This document shows positions 51,201 through 63,192 of a DNA stretch of 64,000 nucleotides, one piece after another. The stretch's first letter is position 1; each line of letters starts with the position of its first letter. The stretch spans positions 620,001-684,000 of the forward strand of contig JAKZAN010000001.1 in the NCBI GenBank assembly GCA_023053545.1, in the 5' to 3' direction. Both the position numbers and the translations under genes were made by a program. The stretch is from Lepidurus packardi (lineage: Eukaryota; Arthropoda; Branchiopoda; Notostraca; Triopsidae). Below the pieces are notes generated by a model. It was not told the origin of the DNA. It did no database searches and saw only the letters and a program-made list of their open reading frames with translations.

Positions 51201-54200
51201 AGAACCATATCGCGGGTGAGGGGTCTTCGTGCCCAAAACCTTTGGTCTCTCCTGTAAATCGTCTTAACCAAATCCTTGAAAGGATTCGCAGGCGCTCCAT
51301 AAACCTCACATAGCGTGTTTAAACTCACGCTCTTCACCTTATGCACGGGCTTCCCATAATCTTGCAACTGAAGCACAGCATGAGCAGCCTAAAGGGGGAG
51401 CAAAAAAAAGAAAACAACTGGGAATTGTTACAATTTTCTCCAGGTCTTTTCAAGTGTTTCGGGCGAAACGTTAAAAGACCAAAAAAAGGGAAATAACCTC
51501 AGAAAATTTCCCAAAAAATCCCTTTGCTTGTGGCTATATTCGCTTTTGTTACAACTTTGTAGCCTTTTGGGGTTGAAAAGTTACGGGCAAACGAGAGCAA
51601 GCTTGGGTTGTTTTGGTTCTCGTGTTCTCCTAGCCCCGTTACCTGCCTAATTGACTCACCTGCGTATCGAACACGTTGGTCAACGTGACACCCCATTTGC
51701 AGGCTAAGGCGGCACTATCATTCTTCACATCATGGCAAACCTACAATAAATAAAACCAATCAATAAAATAAGATTTTTGGGGTAAGTATTCATATCGCGT
51801 GACGCCTCACTCAGCGATTACCATGTTATGCGACCATAAACTCTAGCTATCGATCAAACCCAACTTGAATCATGATACTAAGTGTGTAAGCTAAAACTAC
51901 TAGTTTTATCAAGATAAACTAATGTAGCATATATACATACATATATACATACATCAAACAAGTCAGATCACATCATGGCAAACCTACAATAAATAAAACC
52001 AATCAATAAAATAAGATTTTTTGGGGTAAGTATTCATATCGCGTGACGCCTCACTCAGCGATTACCATGTTATACGACCATACACTCTAGCTATCGATCA
52101 AACCCAGCTTGAATCACGATACTAAGTGTGTAAACTAAAACTGCAAGTTTTATCAACATAAATTAATAGAGCATATACATACATGAAACAAATTAATACA
52201 GCAATAAATTAATACAAAATACAGCGTAAATTAATACAGCGTATACATACATGAAACAAGTCAGACGCACAAAGAAACAATATAGATCGTCTGCGTAATT
52301 ACTATTCCTTGGCTTTCGATAACAAAGTAGTTTGCCACCTGTTACGACGTATTCGTAAACTTGACTCGTACGTGTCACCGCTAAGTAAATTCCCATTGAT
52401 TCAAAGTCTTTCTAACGTAGATAAATCCGTTGTAGAAACTTTCATTGTTCCATACAACCTCGTGTTCAACCAACTTCTCAAAGCTGCGAAGGAATTTTCA
52501 TTATTGGGATGAAATTTTACGCAAAAGCGACGCAAAAACCGCAGAAACCTTTATGGGAAGCAAGCTGCCCTACCACGGCGTGAATTTAACAGCTGTCAAG
52601 ACCTCTACCTTTACTGCAACGTAAATTCCATTGTTTAGAACGTAAACCTGTCGTCTTGAGATATTTCATCGTTGCAATGCGAAATTCCCTAGTATAAGGA
52701 AGGTTAAGCGTGCTCAACACGGTTTTCATTGTTCAAAATAATATGCTGTTCCATTGAGATTCCATTATTGGAACGAAACATTCTTTGTCAGATTAAAAGC
52801 AGTATACGACAAACGTTAACCGTTTACATAACAATTCTCTGGTTAACTAAAGCTTGCTTTTATTGGGCAGAGTTGGTGAAAAACTATGTAAACTAGAAAA
52901 TAAACCATATAAAACTAGAAAAATTCAAGAAAATCTCGTTCAAATACTCGTAATCATTGTTCAGAACCTCCATTAGCTAATCACAAGTTCTGTTGGCACA
53001 AAACATTCTATTTTAAAAGTTAGAATTTCTTGACATTAAACGTTCCTTATTCAAGCAGGCAAATTGCCCCAAACCCGGACAATTTAGAATGCAGTTCCAC
53101 AGTAAGCTTATGCTATTACATGCCACAGTATAACGGTTTACACAGTAGGCTAACAAGGGTTTCTTCCAATGTACAGGTTTTGGACCGACTTTCTCAGGCC
53201 CCAGAATACACTCAAGTAAAAGGCCGTAATATCAAAGAGTACATTCCTAAACCACCCAGTTCAGTTCCAAAAAAGGTCACGCAATGCCAAATAGGATCTT
53301 AGGTGAGTTTAAAACTCCCCAGAATAGTCCGAAAGTTGGCCACTCCCCCGCTTCGCCAATGTTTTGCTCTCTTTTCGAACGTTTTTCCCCAGTACATTAG
53401 GCATGCTTAGGCAAGTCGGGCAAGTCTGTGAATGCCTCCCCTCCTATGTTCCTTAGTACTGCCACAACCTCTTGAAACCGAGAAAGCAGGTCCTAAAACC
53501 CCTGACATTGGAAGAAACCGTTGTTATCCTCCTGTCTAAACCTCTCTACTGTGTTACATCCGTTTGTACAGTACCTGGGCTGTAATAAAATGGATAAGAT
53601 CCTGCAAAAGACAAGTTTCGATCAAAGATATCGGTTGTTCTACATACCTTGACGACATCCTGAGATTCTAATAAAGTGGCTACCAAGCCTTGGCTCATCA
53701 GAGCGGGACAGGTGACCAAGTCGAAAATGTAGATAAGGCCGGACATAGTTCCAATTAACGCGATCGTAGCTTCCCCGTTAGGGCCCAGATTCACTCCTTC
53801 CAAGTCAAACGACACTGGTTTCTTGGCAGCCAGCAGTTCCGACACAATGCCCAGCGATTCTTTGACCGAAACGACTACTTTGGACGCTTGTAGGACCTTC
53901 ACTTTGGTCACATCTCTCGTAGGGGAGTCAGCGGGTGAATTGGAATGGGAAACATGGGGATTGCGGTCCCGCAAATCCTTATCCTTCCCCGTATTCTCCG
54001 CCAGGGCTTTAAGCACGATGGAATTGACTCGCTGCTTGAGTGAAGGATGCTGCTGGCTAGCTGTAGCAGCGTTGGGGGGCGGGGACAGAGAGTAGGGCGT
54101 GGGCGAAGGAGCTGACTCTGAATTCGCTGAGATTTCATCGCGTTGGACCACCGTTGGAGTCGGATTGGGGTTTGGCAAAGCGATCTTGGTACGCTGAGCA

Positions 54201-54973
54201 TTGGGCACAATGTCGACGACATTGGCCTGGACATGAAAGAGATTGGAGTGCATTTTAAAGAAGGTCTGGAGGTCATGGGCATTGTTGAATAAACAGGACC
54301 AGGACTCCTTGGGGTAGTTGTTGACAACGTTCTGGAACAGCTCTTCGACGTGTTTGGGACCTTGGGCGTCGATGCACATGCGGAAATAGACCAAAAATCG
54401 GTTGGCGACCTCAGGATCCAAACGTGGGACATCCAATTCCTTAAACGGTTTCGACTCCATGCCTTCGAATTCTTTCAGGATCAAAGATTCTTCGCCTACG
54501 ACGAACATTTCGGGGTGGCGGCTCAAGAAGTCGCAGAATTCCTTGATGTGTTGCCCAGAGATGTGACGGACTTCAGGAGGAGCTTGCGACCGGTGACCCA
54601 AGAGGCTTTTGATAGGGACTTCGGTGCCTTCGCCGTATTGGAGCATTTTGTCGCGAAAGTACTCGATAGCTTCGTTTTCATAGTCGCGTTTGCCACCAAC
54701 AGTGGAGGCAGCAGGGTCTGCATTCGTCAGCTCTGCCACGGTCACAAAATCCCCATCCACGGCGAATAAACACGGATATTGGCCCAGGAATTTGCGTAAG
54801 CCTGACTGAGAACCACCTGCGATTTGTCGCATGGTTTTGGTGAAGCCTTTTGAGCCAAATTGACAGCTGAGGTCATGCAAAGATCTAGGTTGGCCTCGTT
54901 CTAACAACCGCTCCAGGAAAAAGAGCAGGGTCAAGTTCCGAGTCAAGTCATAGTCTTTGCTATCCATGGTCAT
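48207..54973 (-). CDS. egl: Egalitarian-type 3'-5' exonuclease-domain protein
   Basis: In Drosophila, Egalitarian is the mRNA adaptor that links localised transcripts to Bicaudal-D and dynein. Seven exons are seen, the first (54973 to about 53648) encoding the N-terminal part MTMDSKDYDLTRNLTLLFFL, SLHDLSCQFGSKGFTKTMRQ and the start of the exonuclease fold. The DEDDy residues look intact: FDLEG (motif I), CHDVKND (motif II, exon near 51740) and LYAAFD (motif III, exon 51389-51143). The Arg-rich YRRDQRFWARRPLTRDM stretch is also typical. The last exon (48628-48207) contains DAECQTLSTGDIVITKVFF, a plausible dynein light-chain (LC8) site. A non-coding first exon ending near 55075 (GAAAG|GTGGGT) is likely. 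Three introns carry tandem repeats. Confidence 0.88.
48830..49390. repeat. Threefold tandem repeat in egl intron
   Basis: Units of about 185 bp share GACAAGAATCGTTAGAAC, GGTGTCATATTTGATAGCG and CAGTATAGACGTTTGTCAC. Confidence 0.85.
49670..50490. repeat. Threefold tandem repeat in the same egl intron
   Basis: Units of about 215 bp (starting near 49675, 49883 and 50262) share GGGGTACGACATTAGTG, AAGTACTACTACGCACAAGT and CAGAATCTCTTTAACAAAAC. The middle copy is interrupted by an AT-rich insertion at about 49965-50120. Confidence 0.85.
51727..52200. repeat. Tandem duplication copying an egl splice acceptor
   Basis: A 243-bp unit covering the 3' end of an egl intron and the first 15 nt of the following exon (GTTTGCCATGATGTG) is repeated. 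The true acceptor is at 51740; an identical TTATTGTAG|GTTTGCC acceptor lies at 51983. Beyond the copied 15 nt the second copy reads into a stop in the egl frame. Confidence 0.9.
52201..53640. other. egl intron remainder
   Basis: Two short plus-strand open frames (52309-52512 and 53030-53302) were considered and are not recognisable. No other feature is seen. Confidence 0.4.
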
Positions 54974-55159
54974 TGGATAGTTACAAAAATATGAAATAGA
55001 GTCACTAACTATATCACCTGAATAAACTAAAAAGCACAAGACTAAAAAATCGGGGAGAAAAACAACAGACCCACCTTTCCTCCCCAGGACTTCATGTCCG
55101 AGTCGTCTGGTCGGTGTTGCTATGGATACATTCGATGTGATTGGAGCGCCGTTTAGCAC

Positions 55160-56045
55160 TGTGGCACCATCTATGTGTGAATTTCTCCACTTTTCTTGGG
55201 CGATGTTTATTTCCAGCTTTTGAAAGTTTTTGAAAGCTTTTAAATAAAAACTTAATAAATGAAACTTAACGCCTAGTGATCTTAAATTTTGAAAATTTAA
55301 AACAGAGCGCGTTCTCTTTAATTTTATGTAATTAATATAATAATTGTAATTAAAATAATAAAAATAATAATAAAACTGTAATTCTAATTAAAATAATTGT
55401 AAATATAAGTCGTATGTAAGTTTTTCAATAATAAATGTAACAAATTAATGCCTAGTGATCGTAAGTTGTAACAATCTAAACCACAGCGACTTTCTCTGTG
55501 ATTGTAAAAATACAAGTCGTTACAAAATATTGGATAGATATGGGGTAAGATACTGGGTAAATACGTCGCTAAGGGTGAGTTTACTATGTTTAGGTGGATA
55601 AAACTAGACCTTAGTGCAACAACCGTTTTTCTAATTTTCTTTAGCTTAATTGCTATTTGACGCGGCACGAAAAGAAAGTCGTTAAAAAAAGAGCGGATAA
55701 AAATTTTCTAAATATTTTCTAAACAAAAAATATTGGATAGATATGGGGTAAAATACTGTGTAAAGACGTCGCTAAGGGTGAGTTTACTATGCTTAGGTGG
55801 ATAAAACTAGACCTTAGTGCAACAACCGTTTTTCAAATTTTCTTTAGCTTAATTGCTATTTGACGCGGCACGAAAAGAAAGTCGTTAAAAAAAGAGCGGA
55901 TAAAAATTTTCTAAATATTTTCTAAACAAAAAATATTGGATAGATATGGGGTAAAATACTGTGTAAAGACGTCGCTAAGGGTGAGTTTACTATGCTTAGG
56001 TGGATAAAACTAGACCTTAGTGCAGCAACCGTTTTTACACGAGCT
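55160..56045. repeat. Intergenic AT-rich region with threefold 205-bp repeat
   Basis: From about 55515 to 56040 a unit containing TATTGGATAGATATGGGG, GACGTCGCTAAGGGTGAG and AGACCTTAGTGCAACAACCG occurs about 2.6 times. A more diverged partial copy, with ATTAATGCCTAGTGATC, lies at 55265-55480. Upstream of egl and downstream of MANF. Confidence 0.85.
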
Positions 56046-56382
56046 TAGTCTTAATAATTCCATGGAAAATGGGCTGTTTCGATTACTACGAAACATAAAC
56101 AAGAGTCTCCCTGCTGATTGTAATATCCACGGAAATTTGTAGAGATTTTACAAGTCTTTTTAGCGTTGTATTCGATTGTTTTCGCCCGACTGCAATTTCG
56201 ATCCGCACAAAACTGCAATAAATAACACTTCAAAGACAAGAACCCAAGCAGACTAAACACCTAGTCATACGGACCACTCATTAATCGTAATGCCACTCGT
56301 GCAACCCGAGATTTTCCCAGAAAATTTTTAAAGGAAAACCACACAGACACCCTTCGAAGATACTTAATGACTTGCTTGACTC

Positions 56383-57107
56383 TTAAAGGTCTTCTTTCAT
56401 GTATTTGGGTTTCAAAGATTCTATTCTTCGGATGAAATCTCCCTTTTCGATGCAGTCGTCACAGTCCTCATTCCAGTCGTTAAGAATCTTTTTCAAATCT
56501 CGAACCTTCAATTTCTTGAGTTCCACCGTTTTTAAGTCAATTTGCTTTTCTGTGAACGTAAACAAAAATCAAGAGCTGATACACAAGCGTACAAAAGTCA
56601 ATTCTACCGAAGCGGAGGTCGCAGATCTGGTTATCCTTCTTTTTCAATTTTTCGCAAACTTTATCTGACGGCAAAGACCAAGACAGAGGCTTGGAAAGCT
56701 CGCTCAAAATGCCAGTGGCAGATTCTGCAACGCCTCCCATGTAATAGCACTAAAGAGAACGTCATTAGGAATAAGCACACCCATTTTCAAAGCGCGAAAG
56801 TGCTGAATCTGTAACTTACAAAGCGATTTTCCTTTCCTTTGCTCTCTTTGCAAAACTGCCTAAATTTGTCTTCTATAACTTTAGGACTTTTACGTTCCTC
56901 TGCTGTTAAGGTGGCAGCAAACTTGTCTACGACGTGGATGCAAACTGCAAAACGAGAACATGGTAAAGTTTGAGTTTTTTAAATAACTTCTGAGATGAGA
57001 AAAAATTACTTGTTACCTTCGCAGTCGTCTTTTTTTAAAGCAGTTGACAAACTAAGTAGGCAGTATAACACACCCATAAGGCAGGCAATTAAAGTTCTTG
57101 ATTCCAT
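56383..57107 (-). CDS. MANF: Mesencephalic astrocyte-derived neurotrophic factor (MANF/ARMET)
   Basis: A secreted, ER-resident stress-response and neurotrophic protein. Four exons (57107-57017, 56944-56820, 56749-56608, 56549-56383) give 174 residues. There is a signal peptide ([20 protein letters not shown]), then the saposin-like domain with [31 protein letters not shown] and the block [17 protein letters not shown]. The SAP-like C-terminal domain follows, with [28 protein letters not shown] (the CXXC motif) and a KEDL end that serves as ER-retention signal (RTDL in human). All eight expected Cys are present. The gene is complete. Confidence 0.97.
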
Positions 57108-57109
57108 GG

Positions 57110-58066
57110 TCAATGTAAAAGCAATTTGTAACAACTAAAACACAAACTCAACAATGAAAACAAATGTTGCGGCGCTGCTGTGGTCTTCGACAGGCAAAGA
57201 TAACGAATTTTAACCGATAAACGAATCAGGAGACGAGATTATTACTTTCACAGCTAATTACTACAATCACCATCCGCCCAAGTCAAAATCGGTAATGAAC
57301 CTAGCTTATAAACCGGCAGCAAATTCCTCTAACTCTTGCTCAAGCTAGAGAATTCTACGATTTCGACTGCCGCGTTGTTGGCCTCTTCCCATTGGTTGAC
57401 ATTACCGGAGGCGGTATGCTAGCCTTTTCGCGCGCCCAATTCAAACGTTATCCGTTATTTCTCCTATTTCTTCTTCCATTAAAGCTAGTATTATTGTTGA
57501 ATATCACTGTAATGCATCATGCGAAACACGTACTAAGACCTTACACATATCAGCACACTCCCATCAGAGCCCATAGAACATAAATAACACAGTTCATACA
57601 ATATTAATTATACACGAATTCCCATTGGTTGGGATTACCGCAGGCGGTTGGTAGCCTTTTCGCGCGCCTAATTCAAACGTTATCCGTTGTTTCTCCTATT
57701 TCTTCGTCCATTAAAGCTAGTATTATTGTTGAATATCACTGTAATGCATCATGCGAAACACGTACTAAGACCTTACACATATCAGCACACTCCCATCAGA
57801 GCCCATAGAACATAAATAACACAGTTCATACAATATTAATTATACACGAATTCCCATTGGTTGGGATTACCGCAGGCGGTTGGTAGCCTTTTCGCGCGCC
57901 TAATTCAAACGTTATCCGTTGTTTCTCCTATTTCTTCATCCATTAAAGCTAGTATTATTGTTGAATATCACTGTAATGCATCATGCGAAATACGCACACT
58001 CCCATCAGAGCTCATAGAACATAAATAACACAGTTCATACAACATTAATTATCCACGAATTCCAAT
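57110..58066. repeat. Intergenic region with threefold 230-bp repeat
   Basis: From about 57385 to 58060 three units share CCCATTGGTTGGGATTACCG, TCAAACGTTATCCGTT, CTGTAATGCATCATGCGAAA and CAGCACACTCCCATCAGAG. The first and last units differ by small deletions. The first 250 bp probably contains the MANF promoter. Confidence 0.88.
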
Positions 58067-60485
58067 TTAGCGCGACATCCCAAGGCCGTGTAATGTGCTT
58101 GATGCTAATTGAAATATGGTGGACTTAGGTTCGGCAGTTACGTGAGAAAGATTACGAACGTAAGGCAAGAATAAGGTCCCACTGCTAGCTTTCGAGCCGT
58201 TGTGAGCTTCAAAACTTGGTGGCGACTGTAATGGCAAAGCTGGCAATGACGAGGACAAGATCTTGGGACTTTGTTCATTAACTTTCTGGTCCCTAGCAAA
58301 TGCATCGGCTAAACTTACCGTGCTACTGCTATTGCTAACATCTGGCATGCTTTTAACCAGCTGTGTGTCGTGAACAGCCAGAAAACCCTTCGAAAACATA
58401 CAACGCGAATTCGCGGATGCTTTTCGACGCCTGGCAAATTTAACCTCACGTTCCTTAAAACAGAGTGGCTCTAGGGGCAGCAAAGCTCGCTTAAGTTCCA
58501 GCTCAGGAGTCGCTAAGCTTTCAACATCCCAATCTACAGATGGATAGGCTCGAGAGGCGAGATTAACTTGAGGTAAATGTTCTCGCGTGGGAGAAGGCGT
58601 GGGCGATGATGGTCTGCTCCTGGATGGTGGCATCAGTTTCTTCGATTTGTCTTTATCGATGAGTTTTCTCAGCTGCCGGGGAGCTTTCATTAGGGTAGCT
58701 ACAGGTTCTAAGCCAATTCGTGTCGTTCGTACCGCGAAAGTCCTGGGCGGAGCCGGGCGGAGACCCATGATGGGCGTGTCGGCCAGATCCAAGGCAAGTT
58801 CGTCTGGGTATCCCTCTTCCAAGGACACTAGACGAAGACCTGAATGTCGAGGTCGTCTTAAGGCCTCTTTTGGCCTTGAGGTTAATTGCAGGTTGTCGCC
58901 CATACTTTCTTTGTCGTCCCCAGCAGGGATCGTGAGAAAGTGAAACGCCCCTGATGGTAAACTAGCATCAGGGGACGAGTCGATATTAAGAACATGACTG
59001 CCTGTAAGGATATGCTCCTCTTTCACTTGAATGAAGTCCATAGGAGGAGCCGGCAGGCTTATCAGAGGCGTAACAGTGTCCAAGTCAAATCTCAAATCGG
59101 CAAACTCGTGTTTCAAATCCGGAAAAAAACGAGTTTGCTCAGTCAGAAAGGCTGCCACTTCATAATGGCCGTTTACCAACGCTAATTGCTCTGCATTTAA
59201 TCCTTCTGCATTCTTCTGACCTAAACGGCAAGAAAACGGTCCAAAAAACTGACATTAAAGAAAATACGCAATGCAAATACTTCACAACAAACATAAACAA
59301 ACATAAGAACATAACAAACATAAACAAACATAACCATAATAACATGACAAACATAAACAAACATAACAACATAACAATAATAACATAATAAACATAAACA
59401 AACATAACATAACAATAATAACATAATAAACATAAACAAACATAACAACATAACAATAATAACATAACAAACATAAACCACAAACATGACTCGATGACTT
59501 GACTAGATTAGGAGTTTTAATTCTTGTGATCACTGACTTCCCTATTTGACTTATTTTACTTTTAATTGCACTTCTACGATGGGTACACAAGTTTGTAAAC
59601 AAAGGGTTCAAATAAAATCCCTTTAAAATGTAAACACTAATATATTTTGCACTTAAACAAACCATTTTTATGGAATTTTCTGGGGTTTTTTTGCACTTTA
59701 CTAAATACTGTATGATAAAGTTCGCATTTACCAAATACTTTATGATAAAGAACTGAATTAATGTCACGCGCACCGTGACCGAAATTCAGACGCCACGTCT
59801 GAATTTCGGTCTAGTGGCGCTTAAACTAACGTTTTAAACAAAAAGAACGGTCTTATAGATAAACCAGGCAACCACACAACTAGGCACTATCAATACATTC
59901 CCAAATTTAGAAACTATGGCGCAAAAAACTCACCTAAACATACGATGGTTTGTAAGTTTCGTAGTCCTTTGAGTAGGACCCCAGCAATATCTTTTCGACC
60001 TAGCATAGCAGCGTGCATCAAGGCACTATTCCCGTCTTGGTCTTGTCCCTTCGCATCCCAAGTTTCCTACAAGTTCGTTATAAATATAGCGTTCGCCAAA
60101 TAATTCACTGTCTTTTGTCTCTACTTGTGTCATGAGCACTGCTACCGAGTCCAGTTCGCCTTGTATAACTGCATGCATAACAGGAGTGAGTCCAGCTGGA
60201 TCTGGGAGATTGACGTCAGCTCCTGACGCTAGTAACAGCCGCAATAAACGCCTTTTCATCGACGCTTCTACGGCGGATACAATCGCCTTCACCAACGGAG
60301 TATTCCCTGCAATTTCAAACAATGGACTCAAACTAGTTCAAATGGAATCCACAGCGAGTTGTACCTTGCACATCTCGGTAGTTGACTTCCATTCCAGACT
60401 CGAGTAACAACTGCGCTTGCCGAAAATGACCATTGTTAAACGCTTGGAGTAAAGCGATCCGTTTGTCGTGGTGGTGAGCACTCAT
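58067..60485 (-). CDS. Ankyrin-repeat protein, ANKRD34-like
   Basis: The start at 60485 reads MSAHHHDKRIALLQAFNNGH. Ankyrin repeats follow over several exons: LLLESGMEVNYRDVQGNTPL, LLRLLLASGADVNLPDPAGL, TPVMHAVIQGELDSVAVLM and GNSALMHAAMLGRKDIAGVL. The last exon (to 58067) encodes about 370 residues rich in Ser/Pro with no recognised domain. One intron (about 60070-60125) is only about 55 bp. The layout, N-terminal ankyrins followed by a long disordered tail, resembles vertebrate ANKRD34, but that link is uncertain. Partner and role unknown. A microsatellite sits in the intron at 59270-59480. Confidence 0.8.
59270..59480. repeat. AACATAACAAACATAAAC minisatellite in intron
   Basis: Irregular repeats of AACATAAACAAACATAAC and AATAATAACATAATA. 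The reverse strand is open and gives Tyr/Val/Cys/Phe-rich frames that are not genes. Confidence 0.9.
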
Positions 60486-60889
60486 CCTTGGCTACAATAA
60501 CGGTTGTGCCAACGGTTGCGACTCACGTGAGCCATGTCTGGAAGAGCGAATAGGTGGATTTCCGGCTGCATATTGAACTATTGACGTCTTTCGTACTCGA
60601 CCACAAAAGGGCAGGGGCGACCGACCCCAAATCGATGTTCGACGCGTTATTCCGAGTTCGTGTACCTTGAAAACGGCCAGGCGAAACCTAGCAATCAATA
60701 AGAATAGACTTTCAAACATGCTTCAGCTGCCAAAACCAAAAAATTCATGGCTTTTTCCACGGGAAAAGATATTATGTACGGGTTCTCGATACACACAAAA
60801 GAGAAGGTTAAATTCCACCAGACGTTTTTACTAAAATCAATCAGAAAAGAAAAAAAAATGCCGAGATTGCCATGCTAAATTGGGCTATT

Positions 60890-62938
60890 TTACAACTTGT
60901 GAATCACAGGGACTAGCTTCTGGATTTGCTCGGATATTTTAATTTCTTTTGCTTCGGAGTAACAGTGCATGTTCGGTTCGCAGTCTTTCAAGAAATAGCG
61001 ATAATTGACCATCAAGCCACAGGACTGGGTCAAACCCCGCACTGTAGTGTCCGCCAACCAATTAACGCGCCACAAAACGGCTCCATTCCTTAGATGGAAG
61101 TTGGCTAGAACGGGGAAAAAGGGTTACGATTCCAATTAAAAGGGACTTGAGTACCACATTTGCTTACCGACTTCATTGAGGGCGTATCCTCGCCTCTTTT
61201 CCTTGAAAAGATAATGCGCACAAAGCTTCATTACGGGCATTCTTAGTGCATTACGCAGCTCTTCTTGGTGCGCCCAACGACCTGTGGCTAAAACTTCCCT
61301 TAATTGGGCCCAAATGGGGCTCCGGGATGTTAACACAGCTTCCAGTTGAGCTAAATCGCTCGTTGAGAGAATGAATGGAACTGCCTTTTGCTCCACGTCT
61401 TTTAAATGGCCCAAGAGCCAACTGCGGAAGCCAGGGATGGGCGACAGAGATGAAAACTGGTCCAAATGCGGAAATTCCTTTTGAAGTTCCCTTACCACGC
61501 GTTTAATTAAGGAATGGCCCAGTTCCACACCCTGGAAATGCATAATGGAAGATTGGAGAAGTCTTTGTGAGTTAAGTAGTATTGAATTATTAAGTAGAAT
61601 TATTAAATTATATATTAAATTATTAGAATTATTAAGTAGAATTGAGTACCTGAAGGCCTTTTTGAGAAGATGATATTGAATAGAATACAGCAGCTTTGAT
61701 AATATCAGGATTTTCGGTCTCGGAGCAGGCTAGAGGCGAATCAATGCTCAACTCATCTTTAATAAATGAAGGAAATAGTTAGCTTATAAGGAAAAGAGGT
61801 CCAAATGCTACCTGCGGAATCTTCTCTGGGGTTCTTGGGAACAATATCTTGGACACAGGAAGAAATTTCGGTCGTCAAGGCTGTGTGCAATACTACTAAA
61901 GGTTCTTTGGGCATCGTGTGGTGTAAAAAGACGAAACAGCGCCTGTAAGAGCCTACACGACGTCTAATATCGGTCCAATGACGAACGGGATGAACCGCTT
62001 CATAAGCGGCCACCTATTTCGAATGATGATTGACGTTTCGGGTCCAGGCATGGGTTTGAATACCTTTTGTAGCAGATCACAAGGCGATTCCCATGTAATC
62101 CGCTGCAGTTGCAGCAAGCCAACCGAAAACCAGACAGCTAGCAGCTCTTTCAGTGAATTAGACATGGATTTTAGAGATGGAATGGCCACAGAATCTCGTG
62201 GTAATGTGTCAATGGATATCTAAACCACAAAAGAGTTTCAGCCTGGGAATACTTTGGGGAGGGTAATAGAAATTACTAGTAAATCCTTTCTCATGTCAAC
62301 CAAGAACTTGACTCCGCCTTCCAATTTGCCCATTTCTTTAAAAAGTAGGGCGTAACGAGGGGTTAAGACTTGCTTCAGTTTGTCCTCTAATGAGAGGATA
62401 GCTTCAGAGCTTTTATCCTTCAAAAAGGTTAAAAAAAAGGTAAGGTTACATTAATGAAGTTGGACTTGCCAACTAGTTTAAACAGATATACTTGAAATTG
62501 GAGAAGCTGCTGGCCCATTTCTAGAACACTTTCATGGTTTACGCCACACTTTTCAGCAAGTTCGTGCAATATAGGCACCTTTTCAGGGAATTCGAGCGAT
62601 TGGTATGCTGTCATAAACGTCTTGAGTTTAGCCTTGAAAGATAGACAGATATAAATACCTGAGATATTAAGAAAGATAGAGTTAGGATTTACCTCCTTGG
62701 AAATGGGCGAGCCATCACTCTCCAAGACTTCTCGCAAATTGAATAAATTACTGGAGGGTGGACTTAGACTCCTGGCCATTTGTCCACATGTTAAGGTGTC
62801 AGAGGAAACCAGCCTCGCTTTATTCTCTCCGAATGACAGGTCTGGTTTGAGAAGAACTGCTTGAGGAACATGCAAACTATCCAAACTAGTGCTTCGCACT
62901 AAACTACTTAGTTTGATACGCCCAATCATACGGCGCAT
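60890..62938 (-). CDS. MLYCD: Malonyl-CoA decarboxylase
   Basis: Converts malonyl-CoA to acetyl-CoA in mitochondria, peroxisomes and cytosol, tuning fatty-acid oxidation. The start at 62938 gives a basic mitochondrial-type presequence (MRRMIGRIKLSSLVRSTSL); an upstream in-frame Met at 62959 is an alternative. Family blocks are AILSLEDKLKQVLTPRYALL, WESPCDLLQKV, VHPVRHWTDIRRRVGSYRRC, FLHHTMPKEPLVVLHTALT, GVELGHSLIKRVVRELQKEF, FSSLSPIPGFRSWLLGHL and ANFHLRNGAVLWRVNWLAD. The SSLSPIPGF and NFHLRNGA blocks are thought to hold the catalytic Ser and His. The protein ends HKL, a peroxisomal PTS1-like tripeptide (SKL in human). At least six exons; complete. Confidence 0.96.
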
Positions 62939-63152
62939 TCTACGGATAAATATACACACACATTAGAAGACTAATAAGACTTTAGATTTGTAGACTATAC
63001 ATCCTTTTTACCTTTAAATATATGTGCATACAATGAAAAAATATTACATTTTTTGTTGTGAAGTTGTTTCTAAACCGTTAAAAGTGCCACCTAGTAAGGA
63101 ACAATAAAACTACCGAACTTAATTAATGAGAGCTTTTTCCCCCGTTTTTTTT

Positions 63153-63192
63153 ATCGCTTCTCGGCCTTTTGGCTAAGATCATAGTGTAGTTT
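63153..63192 (+). pseudogene. U2 snRNA 5' fragment
   Basis: The first about 30 nt match U2 snRNA exactly (ATCGCTTCTCGGCCTTTTGG then CTAAGATCA). After one inserted base the match continues to GTGTAGT and then stops. The branch-point-pairing GTAGTA is incomplete and the Sm site and stem-loops II-IV are missing, so this is a fragment and not a working U2 gene. It lies between INCENP and MLYCD. Confidence 0.85.

Noticed and set aside
52309-53302. Two plus-strand open frames inside the large egl intron
   Set aside because: Short, unrecognisable, no splice partners or start context; treated as chance.
59160-59773. Tyr/Val/Cys/Leu-rich open frames on the minus strand
   Set aside because: They come from the AACATAAAC minisatellite in an intron of the ankyrin-repeat gene.
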